Source: Oscillospiraceae bacterium (GTDB taxonomy: Bacteria; Bacillota; Clostridia; Oscillospirales; Oscillospiraceae). From it: a DNA stretch of 20,235 nt. The position numbers and the translations under genes were made by a program. Each line of letters begins with the position of its first letter. Position 1 is the first letter of the stretch. A model generated the notes under the pieces. The model saw nothing but the letters and a program-made list of their open reading frames with translations, did not search any database and was not told the DNA's origin. Of this stretch, positions 6,989-14,306 are shown in pieces. The stretch lies in assembly GCA_020025395.1 (NCBI GenBank), contig JAHHSE010000013.1:1-20235 (forward strand), written 5' to 3'.

Positions 6989-8497
6989 TTGTCTTCGGAA
7001 TACCGTCTGGAAATGCATGATGTGGTCAAGACCTTTCCCGGGGTCAAGGCTCTGGATCATGCCCAGCTGAGGCTGAGACCGGGGAGTGTTCACGCGCTGA
7101 TGGGGGAGAACGGCGCCGGAAAGTCCACCCTGATGAAATGTATGTTTGGCATCTATCACATGGAGGAGGGGGAGGTGATTTACGAGGGAGAAAGGGTTCA
7201 GATCAAAGGCCCCGTGGACGCGCTGCGCAGGGGCATTGCCATGGTTCATCAGGAGCTTCAGCCCATCCCTGAGCGCAGCATCGGAGAAAATATTTATGTC
7301 GGTCGTTATCCCACGAAGCAAGTGGGGTTCCTCACGCTGGTAGATCATGAGAAGATGTATCAGGATGCGCAGGAGGTCCTAAAGGAGGTTCACCTGGACT
7401 ATGATCCAAGGGCCAAGCTGGGAAGCTTGAGCGTCTCTCAGATCCAGCTGGTGGAAATCGCCAAGGCGGTATCGGCGGAATGCAAGGTTCTCATTTTGGA
7501 TGAGCCGACCTCCTCCCTCACCGCCGCGGAGGTAGAGGCGCTCTTTACCATTGTCAGCGAGCTGAGGGAAAAGGGGGTCTCCATCGTCTATATCAGCCAT
7601 AAGATGGATGAGATCCTGCGGATCAGCGATGAAGTGACCATCATGCGGGATGGTCAGTACATAGGGACCTGGGACGCAAAGGAGCTGACCACGGACCTGA
7701 TTATTACAAAAATGGTGGGGCGGGAGCTGTCCAGTATGTATCCCGTCCGGGAAAACCATCCGGGAGAGGTGGTTCTGGAGGTCAGAGACTTCACCTCCAT
7801 CAATCCCAAAAGTTTCCGGGAGGCCAGCTTCAATGTCCGAAGGGGCGAGATTCTGGGGGTGGCCGGTCTGGTGGGTGCCCAGCGCACCGAGCTGATGGAG
7901 GGTCTGTTTGGCCTCCGGGCACACACCAGAGGCACCATCGCCTATCTGGGGCGGGAGCTGACCATTCACCAGCCCAAGGATGCCATTCGAAACGGCATTG
8001 CCATGCTGACCGAGGATCGGAGAGCCACGGGGATTTTGGGGGTTTTGTCCATTGCGGACAATGTCTCCATCGCCTCCCTGAACCGATATCTTCGGGCGGG
8101 CGTTCTGCTGGATGACAAAAAAATCGAGGATCTGGTCCGGGAGAATGTGGAGAAGCTCTCCATAAAGACCCCCTCCTCCAAGACCCAGATTCAAAGCCTT
8201 TCCGGCGGCAATCAGCAGAAGGTGCTGTTCAGCCGCTGGCTGGCGAACAGCCCGGATATTTTGATTTTGGATGAACCTACCCGCGGCATTGATGTGGGTG
8301 CGAAATATGAGATCTACTGTATTATCGCGGAGCTTGCCAGGGAGGGTAAGAGCATCATCATGGTTTCCTCCGAGATGAGTGAGCTTATCGGGATGTCTGA
8401 CCGGATCATGGTGATGTGTGATGGCCGTGTGACCGGTTTCGTGGAGGGGAATGAGGCCAATCAGGAAAACATCATGGCCCTGGCCACACAGTTTTGA
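6989..8497 (+). CDS. mglA: Galactose/methyl galactoside ABC importer, ATP-binding protein MglA
   Basis: MglA is the tandem ATPase that drives sugar import with MglC. I start it at TTG 6989, giving M-SSEYRLEMHDVVKTFPG, because AGGAGG (6974-6979) lies 9 bases upstream; the next in-frame ATG (7013) is too far from that site. The 502-residue length fits the family (E. coli about 506). Domain 1 has Walker A GENGAGKST (39-47), a signature-like LSVSQIQLVEIAKA and Walker B LILDEPTSSLT. Domain 2 has the usual degenerate Walker A (GLVGAQRTELMEG), a full LSGGNQQK signature (404-411) and LILDEPTRGIDVGAKYE. This asymmetry is normal for the RbsA/MglA/XylG family. The start lies 33 bases after the intra-operon hairpin. 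The stop is followed directly by the mglC ribosome site. Confidence 0.93.
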   Translation: MSSEYRLEMHDVVKTFPGVKALDHAQLRLRPGSVHALMGENGAGKSTLMKCMFGIYHMEEGEVIYEGERVQIKGPVDALRRGIAMVHQELQPIPERSIGENIYVGRYPTKQVGFLTLVDHEKMYQDAQEVLKEVHLDYDPRAKLGSLSVSQIQLVEIAKAVSAECKVLILDEPTSSLTAAEVEALFTIVSELREKGVSIVYISHKMDEILRISDEVTIMRDGQYIGTWDAKELTTDLIITKMVGRELSSMYPVRENHPGEVVLEVRDFTSINPKSFREASFNVRRGEILGVAGLVGAQRTELMEGLFGLRAHTRGTIAYLGRELTIHQPKDAIRNGIAMLTEDRRATGILGVLSIADNVSIASLNRYLRAGVLLDDKKIEDLVRENVEKLSIKTPSSKTQIQSLSGGNQQKVLFSRWLANSPDILILDEPTRGIDVGAKYEIYCIIAELAREGKSIIMVSSEMSELIGMSDRIMVMCDGRVTGFVEGNEANQENIMALATQF

Positions 8498-8517
8498 GAA
8501 GGAGGAAGGGAAGCACT

Positions 8518-9528
8518 ATGACCGGAAATGCACTCCAGACACGGGAGAAGGCCCATTTTAACCTGGGAAAGTTCCTGTCAAACAATGCGATTATCATCTT
8601 GATTCTATTCCTGGCCCTGGTGGTGGGCTTCACCACGCAAAATTTCTTCAAGGGGCGGAATTTCGTAAATCTGCTGCTCAATATGTCTCCCCGCTTCATC
8701 ATTGCCTGCGGGGTTTCGGGCTGTCTCATCACCAAGGGCACCGATTTGTCCGCCGGGCGTCAGGTGGGACTTGCCGCCTGTCTCTCCGGTATCCTGCTTC
8801 AGCAGATTACCTATGAGGCCCGGATGCTGCCCTGGCTGCCCGACATTCCCATGCCCTTGGCCCTGCTCATTGTGGTGGCTGTTATGGCTGTGTTTGGGGC
8901 CGTCAACGGCTGTGTCATTGCCTTTTTGAAGGTGCCCCCCTTCATTGCCACCCTGGGTATGCAGACCATCGTCTACGGACTCTGCTCCATCATCACCAAT
9001 AACCAGCCTCTGGGCAGCTATAAGGAGAGCTATCTGACGGTGGCAAAGGGAGATCTGTTTGGGGTCCCCTTCCTGGCTATCTTCGCCGTCCTCATCGGCA
9101 TTTTCTTTTATTTTTTATACAATAAGACCCGGCATGGGAAATATATGTACGCCATCGGCGGAAATGAACACGCGGCCCAGGTGGCGGGGGTCAATGTCAA
9201 GGCATCCCTGATTCGAATCTATATTCTGGCCTCCTGTATGTACGCCATCGGCGGATTTCTGATGGGAGCCAAGGCCGGCGGCGCCTCTACCAATACTGGA
9301 AACGGCTATGAGCTGGAGGCCATCGCCGCCTGTACCATCGGGGGTGTCTCCACCAACGGCGGCGTGGGCCGGGTCTCCGGGATCCTGCTGGGCGTTCTGG
9401 TCTTTGAGATTTTGAAGATCTGCCTCCAGTTCCTGAATGTGGACCCCGCTTACACCTATGTGGCCCAGGGTCTGGTCATCATTGTGGCCGTGGCGCTGGA
9501 TCTGCGGAAGTATCTGGCCAAGAAATGA
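8518..9528 (+). CDS. mglC: Galactose/methyl galactoside ABC importer, permease MglC
   Basis: MglC is the membrane channel subunit of the importer. The ATG at 8518 gives a 336-residue protein, the same length as E. coli MglC. AAGGAGG (8499-8505) lies 12 bases upstream, somewhat long, with a further GAAGGG nearer; a TTG at 8494 overlapping the mglA stop lacks any ribosome site. Hydrophobic segments recur throughout (for example near IIILILFLALVVGF, LLIVVAVMAVFGAV and FLAIFAVLIGIFFYFLY), consistent with the 8-10 spans of the RbsC/MglC family (BPD_transp_2). Family landmarks include GTDLSAGRQVGLAA, PPFIATLGMQTIVYG and GGVSTNGGVGRVSGILLG. It is followed within 14 bases by the small membrane protein gene. 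Confidence 0.92.
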   Translation: MTGNALQTREKAHFNLGKFLSNNAIIILILFLALVVGFTTQNFFKGRNFVNLLLNMSPRFIIACGVSGCLITKGTDLSAGRQVGLAACLSGILLQQITYEARMLPWLPDIPMPLALLIVVAVMAVFGAVNGCVIAFLKVPPFIATLGMQTIVYGLCSIITNNQPLGSYKESYLTVAKGDLFGVPFLAIFAVLIGIFFYFLYNKTRHGKYMYAIGGNEHAAQVAGVNVKASLIRIYILASCMYAIGGFLMGAKAGGASTNTGNGYELEAIAACTIGGVSTNGGVGRVSGILLGVLVFEILKICLQFLNVDPAYTYVAQGLVIIVAVALDLRKYLAKK

Positions 9529-9542
9529 GGAAGGACAAGGGG

Positions 9543-9767
9543 ATGAAGGAAAAACGGCCGGATTCCTCCCGGCTTCGGACAGAAGAAACGGAAGAGGGGC
9601 TGGGAGAGGATCGGAAGGATCCCGCCTCTCTCAATGCCTTTGAACACTTGTATGAGCATTTCCGTGGGGTCCCCCTCAAATACATTGATCTGTTTATCGG
9701 GATCTGCGTGGCTGCCCTTGTGGTGGTTGTGGCACTGGGGATCCTGAAAGGCAGGGGCGTGTTCTAA
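9543..9767 (+). CDS. Small single-span membrane protein of the mgl operon, function unknown
   Basis: I do not recognise this 74-residue product. Residues 1-46 are highly charged (rich in Arg, Lys, Glu and Asp) and end in an aromatic stretch, NAFEHLYEHF. Residues 47-68 (YIDLFIGICVAALVVVVALGIL) form one clear transmembrane helix, followed by a short basic tail, KGRGVF. By the positive-inside rule topology is ambiguous. The start is chosen at ATG 9543, with GAGGAAGGA (9527-9535) 7 bases upstream. An ATG at 9525 that overlaps the mglC stop as ATGA is in frame and would add six residues by coupled translation. Position as the last gene before a strong terminator suggests an accessory role for the importer, such as assembly, stability or regulation, but that is inference from location. 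Confidence 0.7.
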   Translation: MKEKRPDSSRLRTEETEEGLGEDRKDPASLNAFEHLYEHFRGVPLKYIDLFIGICVAALVVVVALGILKGRGVF

Positions 9768-9777
9768 AACCGATGGT

Positions 9778-9800
9778 CGGGGAGCCGAAGGGGCTTCCCG
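9778..9800 (+). other. Hairpin downstream of the small mgl gene
   Basis: CGGGGAGCC (9778-9786) pairs with GGCTTCCCG (9792-9800) with one G-T pair around a five-base loop. No T-run follows, so it is unlikely to terminate by itself. It may protect the 3' end of the mgl transcript together with the terminator 23 bases further on. Confidence 0.4.
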
Positions 9801-9822
9801 CCGGGGCATGGAACGGGTTCCC

Positions 9823-9857
9823 AAGGGGACACACCGGGCAGGCGTGTCCCCTTTTTT
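9823..9857 (+). terminator. Strong rho-independent terminator of the mgl operon
   Basis: A 10-bp perfect stem, AAGGGGACAC (9823-9832) with GTGTCCCCTT (9844-9853), can be extended inward by two more pairs across a one-base mismatch, and it runs into six T residues (9852-9857). It separates the transporter operon from the sensor-gal operon, so the latter should have its own promoter in the following 50 bases. Confidence 0.88.
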
Positions 9858-9878
9858 ATTCCATTTTGAGGGCTGTTG

Positions 9879-9887
9879 TGCTATATT
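9879..9887 (+). promoter_or_regulatory. Candidate extended -10 promoter of the sensor-gal operon
   Basis: TGCTATATT combines a TG dinucleotide with a TATATT -10 box (9882-9887), the extended -10 arrangement that tolerates a poor -35 element; none is evident at 17-18 bases upstream. Transcription would start near 9894, immediately before the AAGGAGGT ribosome site (9895-9902), giving a very short leader. The segment lies in the only gap between the mgl terminator and the regulator gene. Confidence 0.4.
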
Positions 9888-9908
9888 GACAGAGAAGGAG
9901 GTGGGGAT

Positions 9909-11495
9909 GTGGAGTGTTATCGGGTCCTGCTGGTGGATGATGAGGAGGATATCCGGGTGGGTATCAGCCGGAAAATGGATTGGGCAGGACTGGGATTTTC
10001 TCTGGTGGGGGAGGCGGGAAACGGACAGGATGCCCTGGAGCTGGCAGAGAGCTTACAGCCTGATGTGGTCCTCACGGACATCAAGATGCCCTTTCTGGAC
10101 GGGCTGGAGCTGTGCAGAATCCTGAAGGATCGGCTTCCGGCGGCCAAGTTCGTGGTCTTTTCCGGGTTTGACGACTTTGAATACGCCAAGCAGGCCATTC
10201 AGATGAATGTGTTTGAGTATATTCTAAAGCCCATCAACGCCAACGAGCTTTCCGGGGTGCTTCAAAAGCTGAAGGCCGGTCTGGACCGGGAGCGGGCGGA
10301 GCTTCAAAACCGGGAGCTGCTCCGAAGGCGGTATGAGGAGAGCCTTCCCACCCTGCGGGAGCTGTTCTTCACCCATCTTTTGGACGGGAGGGTGGTCCCC
10401 GGTCAGGAGGAGGAGAAGGCCCGCCATTTAGAGCTTTCCCTCCCCGGCGAGAGCTGGGCGGTGGCCCTGGTCCATATCGGAGGGGACGCGGGGGAGAAGG
10501 ATGTGATGCTGGCCCTCTCCATTCAGCAGCTGCTGAATGAAAATCTGAAGCTGGAACACTGCTGGTGCCGCTCTTTTCTTTATGACCATTCGGTAGCCCT
10601 GATCGCGGGCTTTACCGGGACCGCCTCCATTTATGAGCTGACCGGGGCCTTAGAACGGGTCTGCGCTCTGGGGGAAACCTATCTGGGGGTGACCCTCACC
10701 ATTGGGGTGGGAGGACTGTGCCGACAGCTGTCCGGCCTTCCCATGTCCGCCGCCGGGGCAAAAAATGCCCTGGACTACCGGGGAATGGTGGGACGGGGTC
10801 AGGCCATTTACATCGGGGATCTGGAGCCGGATGCCGGAGTCCGGCTGACCTTCGACGAAAATGACGAGAGGACCCTGGTCTCGGCGGTGAAGCTGGGGGG
10901 CGAGGAGGAGGTCCGTCTGGCTGTGAAGGCCATGGTGGAAAAGGTCCGCTCCGAAAACGCCGCCCGGAGGCAGTACAACCTCTTTTTTATGGAGCTTCTG
11001 ACCTGCCTTTTGAAGATGACCCGGAGTGCCGACCTCTCCCTGGAGGAGGTTTTTGGGGCCAATCTGACCGAGGTCATGCAGGCATCGGATTTTCCCACGC
11101 TGGATACCATGGAGCGCTGGTGTGTGGATCACTGTCTCCGCATTCAGGGGCTGATCCGCCGTCAGCGGACGGATTCCGCCGGGCGGACGGTGGAGCGGGC
11201 CAGGGAGTTTATCCGCCGGCACTATGGGGAGAGCGAGCTTTCCGTGGAGCGGATCTGTGAGTACCTCCACCTGAGCCCGGCCTACTTCTCCACCCTGTTC
11301 AAGCGGGAGACCGGAATGAGCTTCACCGCCTGTGTCACCATGGAGCGGATGGAGGCGGCAGCCAACGCCCTGCGGAACACGGAGGAAAAGACCTACCTCA
11401 TCGCCCGGAAGTGCGGTTATGAGGACCCCAATTATTTCAGCTATGTGTTTAAGCGCCACTTTGGGGTAAGCCCCACAAAATTCCGGGGGGGATAA
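9909..11495 (+). CDS. AraC-type response regulator, partner of the downstream kinase
   Basis: This is a cytoplasmic transcription factor of the YesN class. I start it at GTG 9909 because AAGGAGGT (9895-9902) is 6 bases upstream and the receiver then begins MECYRVLLVDDEED; the frame is open to a TTG at 9876 with no ribosome site. The product has 528 residues. The receiver domain (about 1-120) keeps acidic Asp10-Asp11, phospho-acceptor Asp57 (LTDIKMP) and Lys107 (LKPI). The long middle region has no motif I can name. The last 100 or so residues form two AraC helix-turn-helix units (LSVERICEYLHLSPAYFSTLFKRE, then YLIARKCGYEDPNYFSYVFKRHFG). It is the first gene of a long operon and is probably phosphorylated by the next gene's product. 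Targets are not shown by sequence; the mgl and own promoters are the obvious candidates. Confidence 0.93.
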   Translation: MECYRVLLVDDEEDIRVGISRKMDWAGLGFSLVGEAGNGQDALELAESLQPDVVLTDIKMPFLDGLELCRILKDRLPAAKFVVFSGFDDFEYAKQAIQMNVFEYILKPINANELSGVLQKLKAGLDRERAELQNRELLRRRYEESLPTLRELFFTHLLDGRVVPGQEEEKARHLELSLPGESWAVALVHIGGDAGEKDVMLALSIQQLLNENLKLEHCWCRSFLYDHSVALIAGFTGTASIYELTGALERVCALGETYLGVTLTIGVGGLCRQLSGLPMSAAGAKNALDYRGMVGRGQAIYIGDLEPDAGVRLTFDENDERTLVSAVKLGGEEEVRLAVKAMVEKVRSENAARRQYNLFFMELLTCLLKMTRSADLSLEEVFGANLTEVMQASDFPTLDTMERWCVDHCLRIQGLIRRQRTDSAGRTVERAREFIRRHYGESELSVERICEYLHLSPAYFSTLFKRETGMSFTACVTMERMEAAANALRNTEEKTYLIARKCGYEDPNYFSYVFKRHFGVSPTKFRGG

Positions 11496-11514
11496 GCAAA
11501 AGGGGAGGGATGGC

Positions 11515-13341
11515 ATGGGAACTTACATAGAAGCGCTGACCAAACGCTGGCAGTCACGCTACCGTCGGTCCAGCATCCAGGTAATCCTCTCCCTCTCCTT
11601 CACAGGGGTGGCTGTGGTGGGCATGGTGCTGATGGGTCTGGCCCTCTTTCTCCGCTTTTCCTCCGCCGTCAACGACCAGAGGGCGGAGAGCAGCCAGCGG
11701 GTTCTGGCCCAGGTGAATTTAAATCTGGACAGCTATCTTCGGAGCATGATGCGGGTCTCCGACGCGGTCTATTACCAGATCATCAAGGATACCGACCTGG
11801 CGGAGGACGACCTCACCGACCGTCTGGACCTCCTCTACGAGGGAAATCGGGAGATGATTACCTCCATCGCCGTCTTTTCGGAGAGTGGAAAGCGGATCTC
11901 CTCCGTCCCCCTCTCCACCCTGAAGGACAGCGTGGCCCCGGAGCGGGAGGAGTGGTTTTGCAAGGCCATGGAGCAAATCGAAAACCTCCATTTTTCCACC
12001 CCCCATGTGCAGAATCTCTTTACCGACCCGGATTATCAGTATCACTGGGTGGTCTCCCTCAGCCGCCAGGTGGAGCTGACCCGGAAGGGGAGCATCGAGA
12101 GCGGGGTCCTTCTGGTGGATATGAGCTTTGGAGGGATTGAGCGAATCTGCCGGGATGTAAGCCCGGATGGGGAGCAGGGCTATCTCTATCTCATCGACGA
12201 CCAGGGGGAGATCATCTACCACCCCCGTCAGCAGCTTATCTATGCGGGTCTTCTGGAGGAGAACAATCTGGAGGCCGCCCGATATACGGATGGAAGCCAC
12301 CGGGAGACCTTCCAGGGACAGAGGCGGCAGATCACCGTGAAAACGGTGGGCTATACCGGATGGAAGCTCATCGGCGTGGCGCCCATGCGGAACCTGTGGA
12401 ACAGCTATGGGCAGATGATCCTCTTTTTCCTGATGATCGTGCTTTTTTCCGTCCTTTTACTGGTGTGGGTGGATCTGCGTCTGTCAGAGTGGATCACGGC
12501 CCCGGTGAAACGGCTGGATCGGGCGGTGAAGGAGCTGGAAGCCGGGCGGGAGCGGGTGGAGTTCTCCATCCAGGGTCCCTATGAGGTGGAACATCTGAGC
12601 CACTCCATTCAGTCCATGGTATCCACCATGCGCCATCTCATGGAGGACATCATCCAGCAGGAGGAGCAGAAGCGCCGAAGCGAGCTGGAGGTGCTTCAGT
12701 CCCAGATTAACCCCCATTTTCTCTATAACACCCTGGACAGCGTGGTCTGGATGACGGAGAATGGACGGACGGAGGATGCGGTCACCATGCTCACCGCTCT
12801 GGCCAGGTTCTTCCGCATTTCTCTCAGCCGTGGAAACGGCATGATTCCCATTGCGGACGAGCTGGAACACGCCAGACACTATCTGACCATCCAGAAAATG
12901 CGGTATAAGAATCAATTTTCCGCCGAGATCCGGGCAGAGGAGGGGGTGGAGAGTCTCTATACCATCAAACTCATCGTCCAGCCTATTTTGGAAAACGCCA
13001 TCTATCATGGCATGGCCTATGCGGATGGGGAGGGGATCATCTCCATCCGGGCCTTCCGGGAGGGGGAGGATGTGATTCTGGAGGTGACCGACAACGGCCC
13101 CGGGATGCCGGAAGAGGTGGTGGAGCGGCTTTTGGATCCGGGAGGCCCCCCGGCGGCCCAGGGGGCGAAAGGCTCTGGAATCGGATTTCGAAATGTGCAT
13201 CAGCGGGTCCGCCTCACCTTTGGCCCCGCCTATGGCCTTACCATTCTCAGCGAACCGGATGACGGGACGAGGGTTCGGATACGCATTCCTGCCCTGGATG
13301 AGGAGGGGGCCAAAAGGCATCAGAAGGAGGAGAAACCGTGA
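11515..13341 (+). CDS. YesM/LytS-type sensor histidine kinase
   Basis: This is a membrane sensor kinase of 608 residues. GGGGAGG (11502-11508) sits 6 bases before ATG 11515. One transmembrane helix lies at about 20-47 and a second at about 300-322. Between them is an extracytoplasmic domain of some 250 residues, Cache-like in pattern. A HAMP segment follows. The His_kinase domain has the phospho-acceptor His401 in QINPHFLYNTLDS, and the ATPase has the N box (Glu493-Asn494), DNGPGMP (526-532) and GSGIGFRNV (553-561). All catalytic motifs are intact. Its stop overlaps the next start as GTGA, so kinase and binding-type protein are translationally coupled. Related LytS/YesM kinases can take their signal from an associated sugar-binding protein. 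Direct ligand binding by the kinase's own outer domain is the alternative. Confidence 0.93.
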   Translation: MGTYIEALTKRWQSRYRRSSIQVILSLSFTGVAVVGMVLMGLALFLRFSSAVNDQRAESSQRVLAQVNLNLDSYLRSMMRVSDAVYYQIIKDTDLAEDDLTDRLDLLYEGNREMITSIAVFSESGKRISSVPLSTLKDSVAPEREEWFCKAMEQIENLHFSTPHVQNLFTDPDYQYHWVVSLSRQVELTRKGSIESGVLLVDMSFGGIERICRDVSPDGEQGYLYLIDDQGEIIYHPRQQLIYAGLLEENNLEAARYTDGSHRETFQGQRRQITVKTVGYTGWKLIGVAPMRNLWNSYGQMILFFLMIVLFSVLLLVWVDLRLSEWITAPVKRLDRAVKELEAGRERVEFSIQGPYEVEHLSHSIQSMVSTMRHLMEDIIQQEEQKRRSELEVLQSQINPHFLYNTLDSVVWMTENGRTEDAVTMLTALARFFRISLSRGNGMIPIADELEHARHYLTIQKMRYKNQFSAEIRAEEGVESLYTIKLIVQPILENAIYHGMAYADGEGIISIRAFREGEDVILEVTDNGPGMPEEVVERLLDPGGPPAAQGAKGSGIGFRNVHQRVRLTFGPAYGLTILSEPDDGTRVRIRIPALDEEGAKRHQKEEKP

Positions 13342-14297
13342 AACGAAAGATTTTTTTACAGCTCTTGCTCCCGGTGGCAGGACTTGGGGTTTTGTTCCTC
13401 CTTCTGGCCTTTTCCCCCAATCAAAACGCCGCCCGCCCGGCGCTTTTAGAGATGTCCGTGATCCTGCGGGAGAGCGATCCCGCCGTGCTTCGGACCACAC
13501 GGCAGGGAATGGAGCAGGCGGCCGCCGACCTGAATGTGGAGCTCCGGGTGCTGATCTCGGAGCAGAGTCAGGGGGCGGAAGAGCAGGCGGCGCTCCTCCG
13601 GGGAGAGCTGGAGCGGGGGGCGGGAGCCATCCTCCTATGGCCCTCTGACCGGGCGGCCCTGGCCCGATCTGTCGCGGAGGCCGCAGAGCGGGCTGTGGTG
13701 GTGACGGTGGAAACGGATATGACCGACCTGGGGGCGGACGGCAGCGTGACGCTGGACAATGAGGCGGTGGGAAAGGCCCTGGGAAATGCGGCGCTCAATG
13801 GGGTGGGTCCCGAGGGGACCGTCCTCCTCCTGGACGCCGTGCCGGGAGACAACGGAGTGACCCGGCGCCGGAAGGCCGCTGAAGAGGTGCTGCGGGCGGA
13901 GGGACGCAAGGTGATCTCCTGCCGGCCCGGGGAGGGAGAGACGGTGGAGGAGGCGCTGAAACGGGTCCTGGACCGGGAGGAGGCAGGGGTGGTCCTGGCC
14001 TTTGAGGCGGCCTCTCTGGAGCGGGCCGCCGAGCTGGCCCGGACGGGGAGGGGGTTCCCTCTTCTGTATGGGGCGGGCTCCACCTCCTCCATTGCCGCCG
14101 CTTTGGAGCAGGGATACATCACCGCCATTGCGGCGAAAAATGAATTTACCGTGGGCTATCTGGCGGTGGAGACCGCCGCTGGGCTGGCTCGGAAAGAGAC
14201 CGTGGAGAGGAAGACGATTCTGCCCTTTCTCCTGATTCGTCAGGAGTCCATGTATGAGCCGGAGCATCAAAAGCTCCTCTTTCCGGTCACAAAATAG
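13338..14297 (+). CDS. Membrane-anchored, divergent sugar-binding-type protein, probable kinase partner
   Basis: The 319-residue product starts with GTG 13338 (AAGGAGG at 13324-13330, 7 bases upstream) and overlaps the kinase stop by four bases. One N-terminal hydrophobic helix (about 5-25) has no lipobox, so it is either an uncleaved anchor or an ordinary signal peptide. The rest has the alternating pattern of a type I periplasmic-binding fold (Peripla_BP_4, as in RbsB and MglB). Ligand positions look altered: where MglB has the hinge NNDDMA, this protein has FEAASLERA, and where MglB has GVDA it has YGAGSTSS; an RRR segment near the usual ligand arginine remains. Coupling to the kinase, anchoring and absence of its own permease argue for a signalling role like XylFII or AraP rather than transport. 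The ligand is unknown. Confidence 0.8.
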   Translation: MKRKIFLQLLLPVAGLGVLFLLLAFSPNQNAARPALLEMSVILRESDPAVLRTTRQGMEQAAADLNVELRVLISEQSQGAEEQAALLRGELERGAGAILLWPSDRAALARSVAEAAERAVVVTVETDMTDLGADGSVTLDNEAVGKALGNAALNGVGPEGTVLLLDAVPGDNGVTRRRKAAEEVLRAEGRKVISCRPGEGETVEEALKRVLDREEAGVVLAFEAASLERAAELARTGRGFPLLYGAGSTSSIAAALEQGYITAIAAKNEFTVGYLAVETAAGLARKETVERKTILPFLLIRQESMYEPEHQKLLFPVTK

Positions 14298-14306
14298 GAG
14301 GGGGTT

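Noticed and set aside
5849..7348. A 499-codon minus-strand open frame opposite mglB and mglA
   Set aside because: The translation mirrors the codon bias of the + strand genes, shows no domain motif, and crosses the terminator hairpin between mglB and mglA.
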